This document shows positions 22,863 to 33,507 of a stretch of 64,000 nucleotides of DNA, in pieces. The notes beneath the pieces were generated by a model. It saw nothing but the letters and a program-made list of their open reading frames with translations. It was not told the DNA's origin and did not search any database. Within the stretch, counting starts at the first letter, position 1; each line of letters begins with the position of its first letter. Source of the DNA: Amylostereum areolatum (Eukaryota > Basidiomycota > Agaricomycetes > Russulales > Stereaceae). The position numbers and the translations under genes were made by a program. The stretch covers positions 496,001-560,000 of the forward strand of contig SAXG01000025.1 of assembly GCA_012932865.1 (NCBI GenBank). Direction: 5' to 3'.

Positions 22863-23174
22863 CTATTTTGCGCCACCCAATTTCCCCCACACCATCTCCC
22901 AGACACGCTCGGCGATGCCTTTCGCGCGCACTATGTCATCCTTGTTGATCTTGACCTCACAGCCTGCCTTGAAGGTCTCGCCGTACGCCATGCGAAGGGC
23001 GAAGCTCATGTCGATGTCGAAGCGCCCCGACGAGCGCAAAGCACCGGTCTTCGAATAAACGAAGAGGTTAGTATGCCCACCGTTCCAAAACTAGCTGCGC
23101 ATACTCACCTTTACCATACAGGCGGCATATCTCTTCGCAGGAGTCATGAAGCTGGGGATTCTGATTCTGGGCAT
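22863..23174 (-). CDS. Small unidentified protein, two exons (right arm)
   Basis: ATG at 23174; exon 1 23109-23174, intron with GTGAGT donor, CATACTAACC branch site and CGAAG acceptor, exon 2 22863-23048. The product is 83 residues, from MPRIRIPSFMTPAKRY to ...ERVWEMVWGKLGGAK. An upstream acceptor-like TTAATCCAG suggests a further 5' exon, so this may be only the C-terminal part. No domain is recognised. The left-arm copy is frame-broken. Confidence 0.5.
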
Positions 23175-24591
23175 CTGGATTAAAGGGTAAGCACTAGCAT
23201 TATTCACCATAAATCCCACACTGACCGAAACAGTAGTGTATCGAGGAAATGTCGAAGACGGATGAGACAAGACGATGGAATGTCCAAAGTTGCGAGGGTG
23301 TGAGATGTGGAAAGTGTTTCGCGCGCCGCACCAAGTTCAAGTGTTTCGCGCGCGCACCAAGTTCGCCAAAGTTCCCGCGCCGCCGGCTCGCGTCATCGTC
23401 CATCGTCCATCGCCCGTCGCCCATCGCCCACCCCTCATTCGCAACTCGTCTCTTTTCTCGTGTCCTGCTCCGATATCGACGCCTTGGAGCCACAACTAAC
23501 TCTACAATTCCGACCAATGCGCGGCGCGGCGCGGACTCAATGCGGATTCCTGGATCGAAACCATTGGACGCGTCCTCCAGCGTGCCGCTCCCGGCTAATG
23601 GAACGGAGGAGAGGATTGGCGACGAGGTCTGCGAAGCGGGATAAGGGTGAGTCTTGGGCGTCTCGTCAGCATCGTAAACACTCACCACCGTCCCTCATGA
23701 ATATGTCCAATGCGTGCGGCACGTTGTAGGCCCTGTTGCCCGCGCGCTCACTCCGCCTTCTCTCCACTTCACGTTCTCCACGCGACCGACGTGTTCCGCG
23801 CATGTGGCAGGGAAACGCGGAGCCTGGAAGAAGCAAAGAGGTGAGCGTGCGCACCCCGCCTTCACGCTCGCGCTCTCACCTTTCTATCTCCCAGGCCTTG
23901 TTTTCGTACACGTGGCTGTGCCGTGCTCCTCTCCCCCGCAACGTCGTCAACACGACGTCCCCTTCATTCTGCGACGGTGAACCACACCCCGCCTACACTC
24001 TTCTCATTCCCTTGGTGGGAGGCGGGGCGCTCGTCGCTGGGCCTGGATAACCTGGAAGAAAACCGTCGGTAAGCAACTCCATTTCCTTTCGAATAATGAA
24101 TGCATCTAACGACAGTCACGGGGACTATGCACGACGTCTACGCGGGTTTCGTTCCTTGTGAGCTGCTCTCCGCAGGGCCAATATCTCGAACTTTTGCGGT
24201 TCGGGCGGGCGCAATTTTGTGTCCGCAGCACGCGTTCTGCGCTGCGAACATCAGCATTGGGGGCACGGGAGTTGAGCGGGGAGAACGTTCGGCATGCGCG
24301 TGGGGACGTGACGCGAGGTCTGGCTTTGCCACGTCTTCGCTTCGTTGGGAGGGGGGACCTGAAAACCGAAGGTAAGCACGGGTCGTTCGACATTTCGAAA
24401 GGCCTGAGAAGCTCACTTTTTCAGTATCCAGAACACGGACGTCGTCCGCACGGTCGTGCCGTGCTCCTCCTCCCTATCATGACGTCGCCACGGCGTGAAT
24501 ATGGGTGCTATCGTTTCGTGAGGGGGACTGGGAGCGCCGCGTGTAGGAGGCAGGAAGGGGCTGGTCGACGAGAAGATGTGGTAGGAGGCGG

Positions 24592-25019
24592 GCGCGGGCG
24601 ACGGGCATGGCCAATGGGGGTGAAAGGACGGGGTACGGCGCGGCCAGGTTCACGTCTAGGGAGAGGCAAGGTCGGGAGGTGATACGATGACGAATGGGGG
24701 AGGAGGCGGTGGAGATTCAGAGAGAATGGTCGGCTGTGGCACGGGAAAAGTGTCACACTCAGTACGTGCGCGAGGTGGGCCAACCGGATCCTGAGCCCGA
24801 GAAGTGTTGACGAATTATCTCGTCTGCCTCTGGGAGACTAGGCCAACCTCGCATTCCATCCGCGTCTTCCTTCCGCTCGAATCATAGTGACCGACCTCGC
24901 ATCCGCCTCCGGCATGCCCTCTGTCCTACCCCCTGCGCTTGAGCTCCTCCGTGCACGCGCGGGTCATCGAGGAGCCAGATCCTGAGCCAATGCTTTCTGC
25001 CGATGTAACAGATGACCAC
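24592..25019. other. Intergenic, right flank of the palindrome
   Basis: GC-rich non-coding-looking DNA with no counterpart on the left flank. A short near-repeat (CCGGATCCTGAGCCCGAG at about 24784 and CCAGATCCTGAGCC at about 24974) is the only structure seen. Confidence 0.4.
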
Positions 25020-25870
25020 CGAGTCGGTTGAGAAGTCAATGATTTCTCCTCCGTTTAATCCCGTGTACAACATAAATCAATGGTTATGATCATCCACACC
25101 TTTTTCAATCATTGGCTGCGCCAAATTTGTAAGTTCTTTCACGTTTAGTCTTCAATTTCCTTCTCTGAACAGTATGGAAACCTTGAGGTTATTTCCATCA
25201 TGATTTCGGTGGGAAAAATGGTGTAGGAATCCATCTGCAATGATCCACCCACATAACATGCTGGAACGAAGTGGGTAGACATCTACATCTTTCCAATCTT
25301 TATCCTTCAATTTTCCCTCTACTTATATTACAAGAATATGGGATGAGGTATGCTACATTCAGTATTGTGCCTTTTCCATCTTCAATAGGCAAGGAAAATA
25401 TGATCATTTAGCCATCCTTCCTGTTCACAATTTCCCATGGTCATTTTTGCCCCAAAACCTTGAAGCATCTTGGTAACAAGAGGTGTCCAAAGTTCTCGAC
25501 ATTGCTTGATCTTTTCCAATGATAAACCCACTTGGACAAAGTCTTCCCTTCCTCTACAATTTATGCAAAGAAGATTGGAGAATAAAAACAGCCTTGTAGT
25601 CCCAAGTAGTGAAAGATTTACCCCGCACCAATTCATGTCTTCCTCAATTTAGTCTGAAATTGTATCAGAGCATATTGTAATCAAACTGATGGCATATTTC
25701 AGGATAATGGGAGCCAAAGCTTAAAAGATAGTCATGATTTTCCATCCACTTTTTCACCTTGGAAACATGTGACCTTCATTTAACATATTTGCATTAACTT
25801 AACCTGCAATAAATTGGATAAAAACTGGCTGCCTTTTAATCAAAATTTGTCAACTATTTCAACCATTCAA
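25020..25870. other. AT-rich island
   Basis: About 850 bp clearly richer in A and T than all neighbouring DNA. The longest frame is on the minus strand (25382-25636, 84 codons with SLEKIKQCRELWTPLVTKML and GWLNDHIFLAY), with further protein-like pieces such as VKKWMENHDYLLSFGSHYPE in adjacent frames. I infer the degraded remnant of a foreign or mobile coding sequence; the family is not recognised. No terminal repeats found. Confidence 0.5.
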
Positions 25871-26622
25871 AAGGGGGATTTGCACCCAGTGCTACTTACC
25901 TATCGTCTCCCTGATGGACTGGACCGTGCTCTGCGTGAAGGGCCTCGCACGAACAAGGTCGGATGCCGCGGCCGGCGGCGCTTTTCGAGTATCTTGTCCG
26001 ACCCGTACATGCATTGATACATATGCGTCAAGACCGCCGACCGCAGGCGTGAATTCGAGTAAGTATTAAGTGGTAGGCGTACATAAGTAGAACGAGCAAC
26101 CGACACCCCCAACCGAAACGAGCGACACCGTTCAAAAGACGCCAGTAGCACACCGCCCCCCAAAACAAAGCGCACCGCCCCCCCTCCCCCCCTACATATC
26201 GTACGCTTATCCTGAGCCTGATAACACCTAAGCCGCCCGCCGCAACCACCCCATGCAAAGCATGCACCGTGACGCGAAACAGAAACGGGGGTGCGACCAA
26301 CGAGCGCCGATGAACTAAAAACGCCCCCCCGCGAAGAGGGGGGAAGGGGGGGGGGGGACTGAAGAAGTAAGGTAGAGGTAGAGGTAGAAAAATCGGAGAG
26401 AAACGTCGGTATGTATGGCACACGTCGCATCGTCCACATGTACACACACGCGCCCGCCGCCCCCCGGATCTCGAGCCGTCGGACCTGCCCAGCCCACGAG
26501 CGAGCGGCGCGCGCCATTAGCATTACCATCACGCACGGCGCGAGCGCTCCCGAGCGCACGCGCGCGCGCATCCCGCCCCTCCGACTCGGACATATACGTA
26601 CATCACCACGCGCGTCCGCCCC
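25871..26622. other. Intergenic, GC-rich
   Basis: Contains a G run of about 12 near 26347 and GA-rich tracts. Long frames on both strands are compositional. No gene is supported. Confidence 0.4.
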
Positions 26623-28331
26623 TCATACCCCACGGACGTGGCCCAGCGCGCATTCAATCACCACCCGACGCCGCGCACGCCGTCCTCCTCCATCCCGCCC
26701 TCCGCCCCCGCGCCCGGATCGCTCCCCACCCCCTGCCCGAGCCCGACGTTCTCCTTCCCCTTGCCCGTGCCCCCGCCCCCGCCCATGCCCATGCCGAACC
26801 GCCCCGCCAACCACCGCAGCCCGCCCGCGCCGACCTGCTGCCCCCGCGCTCTTCGCGCGCGCGTGCCCCGGCGCGTGCGTGGGCGCGTGCTCGGGGTCGG
26901 GGTCGGGGGAGGAGGAGGAGGAGGAGGGGGGCGGGTCGAGGAAGAGGTAGGCGGGTTCGGAGGGGCGGCGGGGGACGAGGGCGATGGCGGCGGCGGTGGC
27001 GAGGTGGGCGTGGGCGTAGTCGGAGGGGGGGGTCGGGGTGGGGCGGGAATTGGGAGTGGAGGATGTGCGGGTGGGCGGAGCGGTCGGAGGGGGGGTGGTG
27101 CGTGGGGAAGGGGTTGGTGAAGGAGGCTTGGGAGCGGGAGAGGAGGGAGAGGGCGTAGAGCGGGGAGGGAGGGGGGAGGGAGGGGAGGGGCTTGTTGTCG
27201 CCGGTGGACTGCGGGGAAGGGGAGGAGTCAGTACGCGGAAAGCAGAGGGTTGGGATGGTTCGAAGGGGAAGAGAAGAAGAAGACGCGGTGTGAAGGCGAT
27301 GAGAAGGACGGGGGCCGGGGGGTCGAGGTGCGGACGTGGGAGAGGGCGATGGGAGATGGGAGACGGGAGAAAGAGGACGCACGGGGCCGGGAAGCGGGTC
27401 TGTCGGCGCGAGGCGTTCCCATGCGTCGAAGGTCGCGGCGAAATCGGGCGTGCTTCGGGCGGGAGCGCGGGCGGCGGTCGTCCAGAGCTGGCGGGGTTGA
27501 GGGTGGGGTCGGGGGTGGGAGTGGGAGGGCGTGGGAGGAGAAGGAGAAGGGGAGGGTGCGGGTTCGGGTTCGGGTTCGGGGGCGAGGGAGTCCCAGAAGA
27601 AGGTAGCCAAGGCGTCCCAGGGATCGGCGAGGAGGTGGGGATCGAGGGAGGCGAGGAGGGAGGGGTCGAAGTCCCATGGTGTTGTTGTCGTCGAGGAGGA
27701 GGAGGAGGGAGGGGGACGGATGGCGGAGGTGGCGTCGTCGTAGGACGGGGCGGGCTCGTCGAAGGGGGAGGGCGGTTTGAGGGATCGCGTGAGGTCCTCG
27801 AGGCGGAGGGTGTCCGAGTCAGGATCTGTGGGGAGGTAGGAGAAGGGGGAGGAGGGGCGGGGAAAGAAGGAGGCGGGGGAGTGGGCGGAGAGGGGGGACG
27901 GGGCGGCGTCGGAGGCGGGGGAGCGGGGGGAGAGGGAGGAGGAAGAGGACGAGGCCGCGTCGTCCTCGTCCTCGTCCTCGGAGTCGAGGTAGGACTTTTG
28001 AGACCAGATGCTCTTGAGGTCAAAGTCGAAGAGATCGGTGGTGTGGATGCCTACGATGGACGACATGTCAGGATAAGATGCGGATGGGCGCTTGATGGCG
28101 GGGGGGAAGGGGGGCGAGGACGTACTGGCCGAGTCCGGGGAAAAGTCGTAGATGTCGTCCGTGGACGGGGACGCGCGCGCGCGACGGGCAGCCTTTCGCT
28201 GGGGAGGGGTGAGCGTGTGGGGGATGAGAGAGAGGGAGAGAACGAACGCGTCTTCGGGTCCGGACCTCGAGGACGGTGTCGATGGCGAGTCGTTGGTACA
28301 TGGGGGGCCTTTCGTGGGTGGTTGCGGCCAT
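26623..28331 (-). CDS. Ser/Pro-rich orphan protein
   Basis: ATG at 28331 (MAATTHERPPMYQRLAIDTV); exon 1 28266-28331, exon 2 28198-28126 (RKAARRARASPSTDDIYDF), exon 3 from 28050 (IHTTDLFDFDLKSIWSQ...). The splice phases agree (22 codons; 24 codons plus one base). The body is disordered: acidic EDEDEDD, Ser runs, Pro-rich stretches, and a conserved-looking core FDAWERLAPTDPLPGP. Near the 3' end the sensible frame (RSAHPHILHSQFP) is followed by YAHAHLATAAAIALVPRRP in the next frame across an 8-G run at 27023-27030, suggesting a homopolymer length error or a frameshift. The final stop is therefore uncertain (26654 or 26623). No domain is recognised. Confidence 0.6.
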
Positions 28332-28342
28332 GACGGGGGGCG

Positions 28343-28379
28343 GGGAGGAGGAGGAGGAGGAGGAGGAGGAGGAGGAGGG
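28343..28379 (+). repeat. (GGA)n microsatellite 12 bp upstream of a start codon
   Basis: On the coding strand of the gene starting at 28331 this reads (TCC)n, placed directly before the ATG. Confidence 0.95.
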
Positions 28380-29092
28380 AGATGGGGGGGAGAGAGAAGG
28401 GAGGAAGGCGATAGATATAAGTATAAGAATAGAGCCTCGTGGAAGTAGACGACCGCCCGTCAATTGTTTCGGCTGCCTCGCTCCGCTTCCTCACATCACC
28501 CCCGCTCCCCCGCTTCCTTGCCGCCCTAAGTATCCCTCCCTTCTGACGCCCGTCCGTCATGCAACGTTCAGAATGCTCTCCTCGAGTTCATCTGGGTGGT
28601 TGATTTCCTGGTTTGCGAGGGGATTGAGGGGGGGGGACGAGCTGGGGCCAGGGGGGGACGTACGCATGCCAGTGCCGAGGAGCAGGGGAATTTGATTGGA
28701 GAAGGTCGAGGGAAAGCGGAAATGGGAATGTGACGGAGTGCGTCGAGTCGAGGGCGCGACGGTGTTGTGTGATGTCCGCCGTTCGCGTTAGAGTCGGCTG
28801 GGTGATCGCTTCACTCGCCCACGCTCCCACAGAGCACGACGTCCGTCACGGACGGCGACTCAGGCTGGCTCGGAATATTTCAGACAAATCTCCCTCGGGG
28901 TCGATGACGATGATGATGCATGGCCATGGACGCGCTCGCTGCCTGCACCTGCGCAACCGTACCGTCTCCCAATCGCCCCCTCTGGCATCCCATCACCTCT
29001 ATCCTATTCCGTCCATATTCGTCCCTAACCTGTCTCCCCACGCCCGACCCCCGCCCGAGTTGACTTTACTCACTTTACTTACCGCCAGGTTC
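28380..29092. other. Intergenic
   Basis: Presumed divergent promoter region. No exon chain supported. Confidence 0.35.
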
Positions 29093-30685
29093 ATGCATAA
29101 CTTGAAGTATAACAGGACGCCACCGCCGCCGGGTTCCAGCGTTCGCGCGTCCCGTGCCAAACAACCGCACGTCGCGTCCGCGCCTTCCAATCCGACCCCC
29201 CATCTTCCCCTCTCGCGCCTTGGCCTCCCGTCCCAGCCTCCAGGTCCCTCCACCCGTCCCAATCCAGCCATCCGCCCCCCATCCTCGGTCCGCATGGACG
29301 TTCCCGTTCCCCCCTCGTTCCCCGCCCCACTCCGTTTCCTCTCCCCAGATCCGCGGCCCTCCCTCGTTCCCTCTATCCATTCCCCACCCGAGTAAGGCCC
29401 CCTCGCACCCGACTCCCAAGCCACATTCCCGCTCTGCCTTCGCACCCCCAAACACCCAACCCAACCCCGCCGACCCCTCCCACCTCCATGCCAACCCGCC
29501 ACCCGCACCCCCCGCCGTTGCAGAACCAAAGCCTATTCGACCCTTATTACGCCACGTCGCGCTTCCGGGTCCAGGTTGCACCTGCCACCCCGCCGTCCGG
29601 GGATAAGTAACGGTCGATGATACATTTCCTCATGCGTGTACTCGTTTTCCTTCTTCCCCCCGTCGAAGCGCCGATCCTCCACCCCCTGCCTTCCGCGGAC
29701 TCGCCACACACGTCGGTTTGGATTCGAATTATGGCCTGACGGGCGATGGGCCGATGGCATTTTTGTTGGCGGTGTTGGGCATGGGCACCGACCGCCCCGC
29801 ATCCGCCAGGTGTGGACCCAAGTCCTGGACGGCGGGGAGGGGCGAGGAGAAATTCGAAGAGGAGGAGGCCCCCGAGGGAAGTTCTGGCTCCAGGATGTCC
29901 GAGCGTGGGTCCCACCCGCTCGGGCGCGCGAATCGGTCGGTTCTCCTTGTGCCCCCTCTTCGCTTCTCTTCGCCTCGACCTCGGCCCTTGTCTTCGGGCT
30001 GGCAGCGTGCACGTGATCGGGCGAACACCGCGTCTCATCTGCAATTCTACGACTTACCTCTCCACCTTCGTCCTTTGTTCACCATCCGAAACGGTGGGCC
30101 GCCGTGCGCGCGCGACACCGACGATGGAGTGGCGTTCGTGGGATCGTAGGCGCTCAGCCTCGGGAAGCCGTTCGCGTCTTTCCAGGTGGACTGGACATAC
30201 TTCAGTTGTGTGCCGTCCGGGGATGACGTCACGCGCGTTCGAAGCACCTGGCTGTGGGCACTGGGCACTGGGCGACGACGAGGAAGGAGAAGAAGAAGGA
30301 TGGCAGGACGGTCGATGGAGGACGCACGACCGCGACGGCTCCCGCGGAGGCGAACGTTGCCCGCCATCGTCCCCTTTGTTTTCGCTCCTGGAGGGTGCAT
30401 GGGGCCCTCCCGAGTGGCCAAGTGGCCAAGTTCTCCTTCCCTCCTCCGCCGCTTCTGGCTTCGGCTTCTCATCCCCCGAGCAGCCCCCATACTCGGATCC
30501 CTTTCCTCGGCGGCTTCCCTTCCCTTCGTCTCTGACTCGGAGATCTGAACCCCTAGTAGAGGAGCGCCTGGATTGCTCCCCGCCCCCGCTTCCCCGCATT
30601 CCACTCTCACGGTGCCCGACGGGGGCGCTCGTCGTGCTTTCTGTCGCTGTACCCCACCACCCCGAGTAAGTATCGAAACGCGCAC
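29093..30685. other. Unresolved GC-rich stretch with coding potential on both strands
   Basis: Plus strand: ATG at 29093 (MHNLKYNRTPPPPGSS) opens a Pro/Ser-rich frame to 29395, and a separate protein-like block (SLFDPYYATSRFRVQV) lies at about 29520-29607. Minus strand: two protein-like blocks, one at 30050-30240 (TSSPDGTQLKYVQSTWKDAN, ending at a good GTAAGT donor) and one at 29729-29950 (GWDPRSDILEPELPSGAS). I infer two short convergent genes, but exon phases could not be reconciled, and GC-rich codon bias opens all frames. No domains recognised. Confidence 0.3.
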
Positions 30686-31399
30686 CTCCTCGGCGGACTT
30701 CCCCTGAATCCTCGCGATCGCGACCTTCGACCGGCGGAACGCGCCCCTCTCACGTTTAGAACACGAGACGACACCACAGTACGTATCCCCCCCCCCCTCA
30801 GGCCTCAGGTCTCACCCTGTACCATCGTCGACAAGCACCATGATCCATCTGTTCGCCGTCCCGTCCCCGTCCCCGTCCCGCCTTTGACGTCGCACATCTC
30901 CGACCCTTGGACATGAGACGCCGTCCCGACCCCCCTCCCACAATCCCATGCCGCTCGTCCCACGTCCTACATTGTACACCGACGCTCGTCGTTCTTTGAA
31001 TGAATGGATGATAATGTATTATATGCACGAGTCCCAACACGCACGCACTCGGCGTGATCCGTCCACATGCGTTGCGCGCGCGCACCCAGCGATTTTGATG
31101 CAGTACATACATGCGCGCAGAATCGCAGCGACGTACCGCGGGATACACGCTCGTCGCGCCTGCATTGCATCGCCATTTCCCCCGTGGCTGGCTGGCTGAC
31201 TGGCCGGTCTGGAGGGAGCTCATATGAACAATGCTTGCCCACCGCTTCAGAGACGGGTTGTATGTACAGTAGAGGGTGCGCGCGGTGTGGTATGGGCGTT
31301 GGCCGAGTTGGGGTGTGGGGCGTCTCGGGGGAGAGGAGGATCGCATGCGCGCGCGAATCCCATTTCGTCGCAAACTACCTGTAAGTAACACAACACAGC
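30686..31399. other. Intergenic
   Basis: No supported gene. GC-rich frames on both strands look compositional. Confidence 0.35.
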
Positions 31400-32156
31400 T
31401 CACCCATTCCTCACGATCGGCCCGTCCGTCCACGCCCCACCGACCACGTCCCCCTCCTTCATCCCCCACATCTTCCCAAACGCCTCCCGCACCGCCCCCG
31501 GCTCCCTCTCCACGCCCCCCACCCGCGCCCGCCGCATCCCGACCCACCAATGCCCCCGCATGCCCCGCACCCGCAGTATCACCTCCGTCCGGTCCCGCCC
31601 GGGGTAGATCCGCGCGTCCTTGAACGGCACGAGCGCCCCGGCGCCGGACGCCGCGCGCCCGAGCGCGCTCTGCACGAAGAGCGCCCTTTGCCCCGTGCGG
31701 TGCGGGTGCGGGTGCGGGAGCACGTGCAGCCGGCGCACGACGCGCGATCGCCCGACGAAGAGCAGCGTCGCGAGCCCGACGCCCATCCCGAGGTGCAGCG
31801 CGCACAGGCCCGCGCGCTGCCACGCCGGGCGCGGCACCCACTCCGTGTGCGTGGGCGTGGGCGTGTGCGCGTGCGGGTCGGGGTCGGGGTCGGGGTCGGC
31901 GGGCTGGGTCCAGCGCGTCCACGTCGCCTCGACCATGGTCGACCTGGTCGCACGTGTCAGGTGGTGCAAAAGGTGGGTTGAGAGAGGACGGAGAGCGCGC
32001 GCACGTTACGAGCAGGTCGGCGGCGATGAAGGCCCAGGTGAAGCGGGCCCACCAGGGCGGGCGCGCTTCGTAGAAGACGTGCTTGAGGGTTTCGGGCGGG
32101 AGAGTGAAGCGCGCGTTGCCGGTGCGGGAGAGGCGCGTGCGGAGGGCGGCCAGCAT
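31400..32156 (-). CDS. Two-pass membrane protein, possibly TMEM223-like
   Basis: ATG at 32156; exon 1 32005-32156, a 61-nt GT-AG intron, exon 2 31400-31943; 231 residues. The N-terminus is basic (MLAALRTRLSRTGNARFTLP), as in mitochondrial targeting signals. Hydrophobic segments are around RFTWAFIAADLLVTSTMV and GLCALHLGMGVGLATLLFVG. The C-terminal domain has VPFKDARIYPGRD and EVILRVRGMRGHWWVG, reminiscent of the membrane-proximal domain of TMEM223-type mitochondrial proteins. That assignment is by general resemblance only. A His/Pro/Asp repeat (PDPDPDPHAHTPTPTHT) lies between the two membrane segments. Confidence 0.6.
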
Positions 32157-32160
32157 CCTG

Positions 32161-32208
32161 GGAGGAGGAGGAGGAGGAGGAGGAGGAGGAGGAGGAGGAG
32201 GAGGAGGA
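32161..32208 (+). repeat. (GGA)n microsatellite directly before a start codon
   Basis: About 16 units. On the coding strand of the gene starting at 32156 it reads (TCC)n and ends 5 bp before the ATG. Confidence 0.95.
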
Positions 32209-32572
32209 ACTTGAAGATTACATAAGATGCGAGGGATGTCGGTACTTATCGTTATTTTGGTATTTCAGGGAGCGATAAGGGGGTTTGTATTGCCCGGCAA
32301 GATGTCCTGGGTTGCTGCCATTTTCTGGCAACTCCACGTCTTCAACCGCGTCCTTGGCCCAATCTCGACAGCTGTCTGGACTTTGGACTCCCATGTCGCC
32401 CCCCCTCGGCGCTCGCCGCTGCCCCCCCCCTTCCCTTATCAAGACGATGCGCCCATATTGTCACGCGATTTGGCCCGCCCGGAATGCAATGACTCGGCCC
32501 CGCGCTCATCGATAAATATCCCTCTCCTCCCCTCCTTTCCCTAATACACCCTCGACCCCCGCACACCGAGCA

Positions 32573-33415
32573 ATGGCCGCCGTCATCAACGCCTACGCCC
32601 CGCCCGCGCCCGAGGACCTGTCCGCCTGCTACGGCCCGGACCCGTACGACCTCAACTTCCTCTTCCCGCTCGCCCTGCCCGCGCTCGAGTCCGCCCGCGT
32701 GCGGCTCGTGCCGTTCGTGCCCAGGATCCACGCGAAGCCGTACATCGCGCAGGTCGCCGCCCGCCCGGAGCTGCAGCGCTGGTTCCCGTTCGACCACACC
32801 TCGCTCGAGGAGCTCCTGCCCTTCCTCGAGCGCCGCGTCCGGCGCGACCCGGGGTTCGTCGCGTTCGCCGTGCTCGACAAGACGCGCGCGCCGGGCGGCG
32901 AGGACGACAAGGACGCGCACCCGGGCGAGGACGCGCACGATGAAAGCGAAAGCGGACACGACCACGGGCAGGGCGGACGCTTCGCGGGCGTGATCGCGCT
33001 CCTGAACGCCAGCGCCGCGAACCTGTCGGTCGAGATCGGGTGGGTGCTCACCTTCCCCGCCTTCCAGCGCACGCACGTCACCTCGCACGCGATCGGCGTC
33101 CTCCTCCGCGCCTGCCTCAACCTGCCCTCGGACCCGGCCCACCCCGGCCTCGGCCTCCGCCGCGTGCAGTGGACCGCGCACGCGCGCAACCGCGCCTCGG
33201 TGCGCGCGGCGGAGCGGATGGGGCTGACGGTCGAGGGCGTGGTGCGCTGGGCGTGGGTGCTCGAGGAGGGGAAGGAGGGCCATGGAAGGGCGGTCAGGGC
33301 CGGGGACGTCAAGGGCGGGAGGCCCGGGAGGGACAGCGTGCTGCTGTCGGTCTGTGCGGACGATTGGGAGGAGGGCGGGCGGGAGCGCGTGAGCGCGGTG
33401 ATGGAGCGCGCGTGA
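32573..33415 (+). CDS. GNAT-family N-acetyltransferase, paralog 1
   Basis: Single exon, ATG at 32573, 280 residues. Starts MAAVINAYAPPAPEDLSACY, then GPDPYDLNFLFP and a beta strand LESARVRLVPFVPRIHA. The acetyl-CoA-binding region looks like EIGWVLTFPAFQRTHVTSHA, followed by RVQWTAHARNRASVRAAERM, the RimJ/RimL-type arrangement in which side-chain contacts come from N-x-x-S-x-x-x-A. The product is likely a cytosolic small-molecule or protein acetyltransferase; the substrate is unknown. A His/Asp/Glu-rich insert (HDESESGHDHGQGG) interrupts the fold. A paralog is at 42703-43546. An AT-rich ATAAATAT box lies about 60 bp upstream. Confidence 0.9.
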   Translation: MAAVINAYAPPAPEDLSACYGPDPYDLNFLFPLALPALESARVRLVPFVPRIHAKPYIAQVAARPELQRWFPFDHTSLEELLPFLERRVRRDPGFVAFAVLDKTRAPGGEDDKDAHPGEDAHDESESGHDHGQGGRFAGVIALLNASAANLSVEIGWVLTFPAFQRTHVTSHAIGVLLRACLNLPSDPAHPGLGLRRVQWTAHARNRASVRAAERMGLTVEGVVRWAWVLEEGKEGHGRAVRAGDVKGGRPGRDSVLLSVCADDWEEGGRERVSAVMERA

Positions 33416-33507
33416 GGGGGTGGTTGGGTGAGTTTGTTGGGTTGTATGCTAGTGTGGCGCGCTTCCCCTTATACTGTATCCTTCAGTAGTACTGGTCAAT
33501 CATAGCA

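Larger units (their letters stand above)
17892..24591 (-). repeat. Right arm of a giant imperfect palindrome
   Basis: Reverse complement of 11295-17844, ending at GATGTGGTAGGAGGCGG; beyond 24591 the similarity stops at once. This copy keeps longer open frames than the left arm (PEX3 exons and the small gene at 22863-23174), so its sequence is probably the more accurate of the two. It contains a 25-N gap at 19112-19136. Confidence 0.93.

Noticed and set aside
26400..28100. Long plus-strand frames opposite the Ser/Pro-rich gene
   Set aside because: Gly/Arg-rich sequence created by GC bias on the strand opposite a Pro/Ser-rich gene; no splice logic.
29091..29581. Gly/Trp-rich minus-strand frame
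   Set aside because: Composition is typical of the antisense of Pro-rich DNA.
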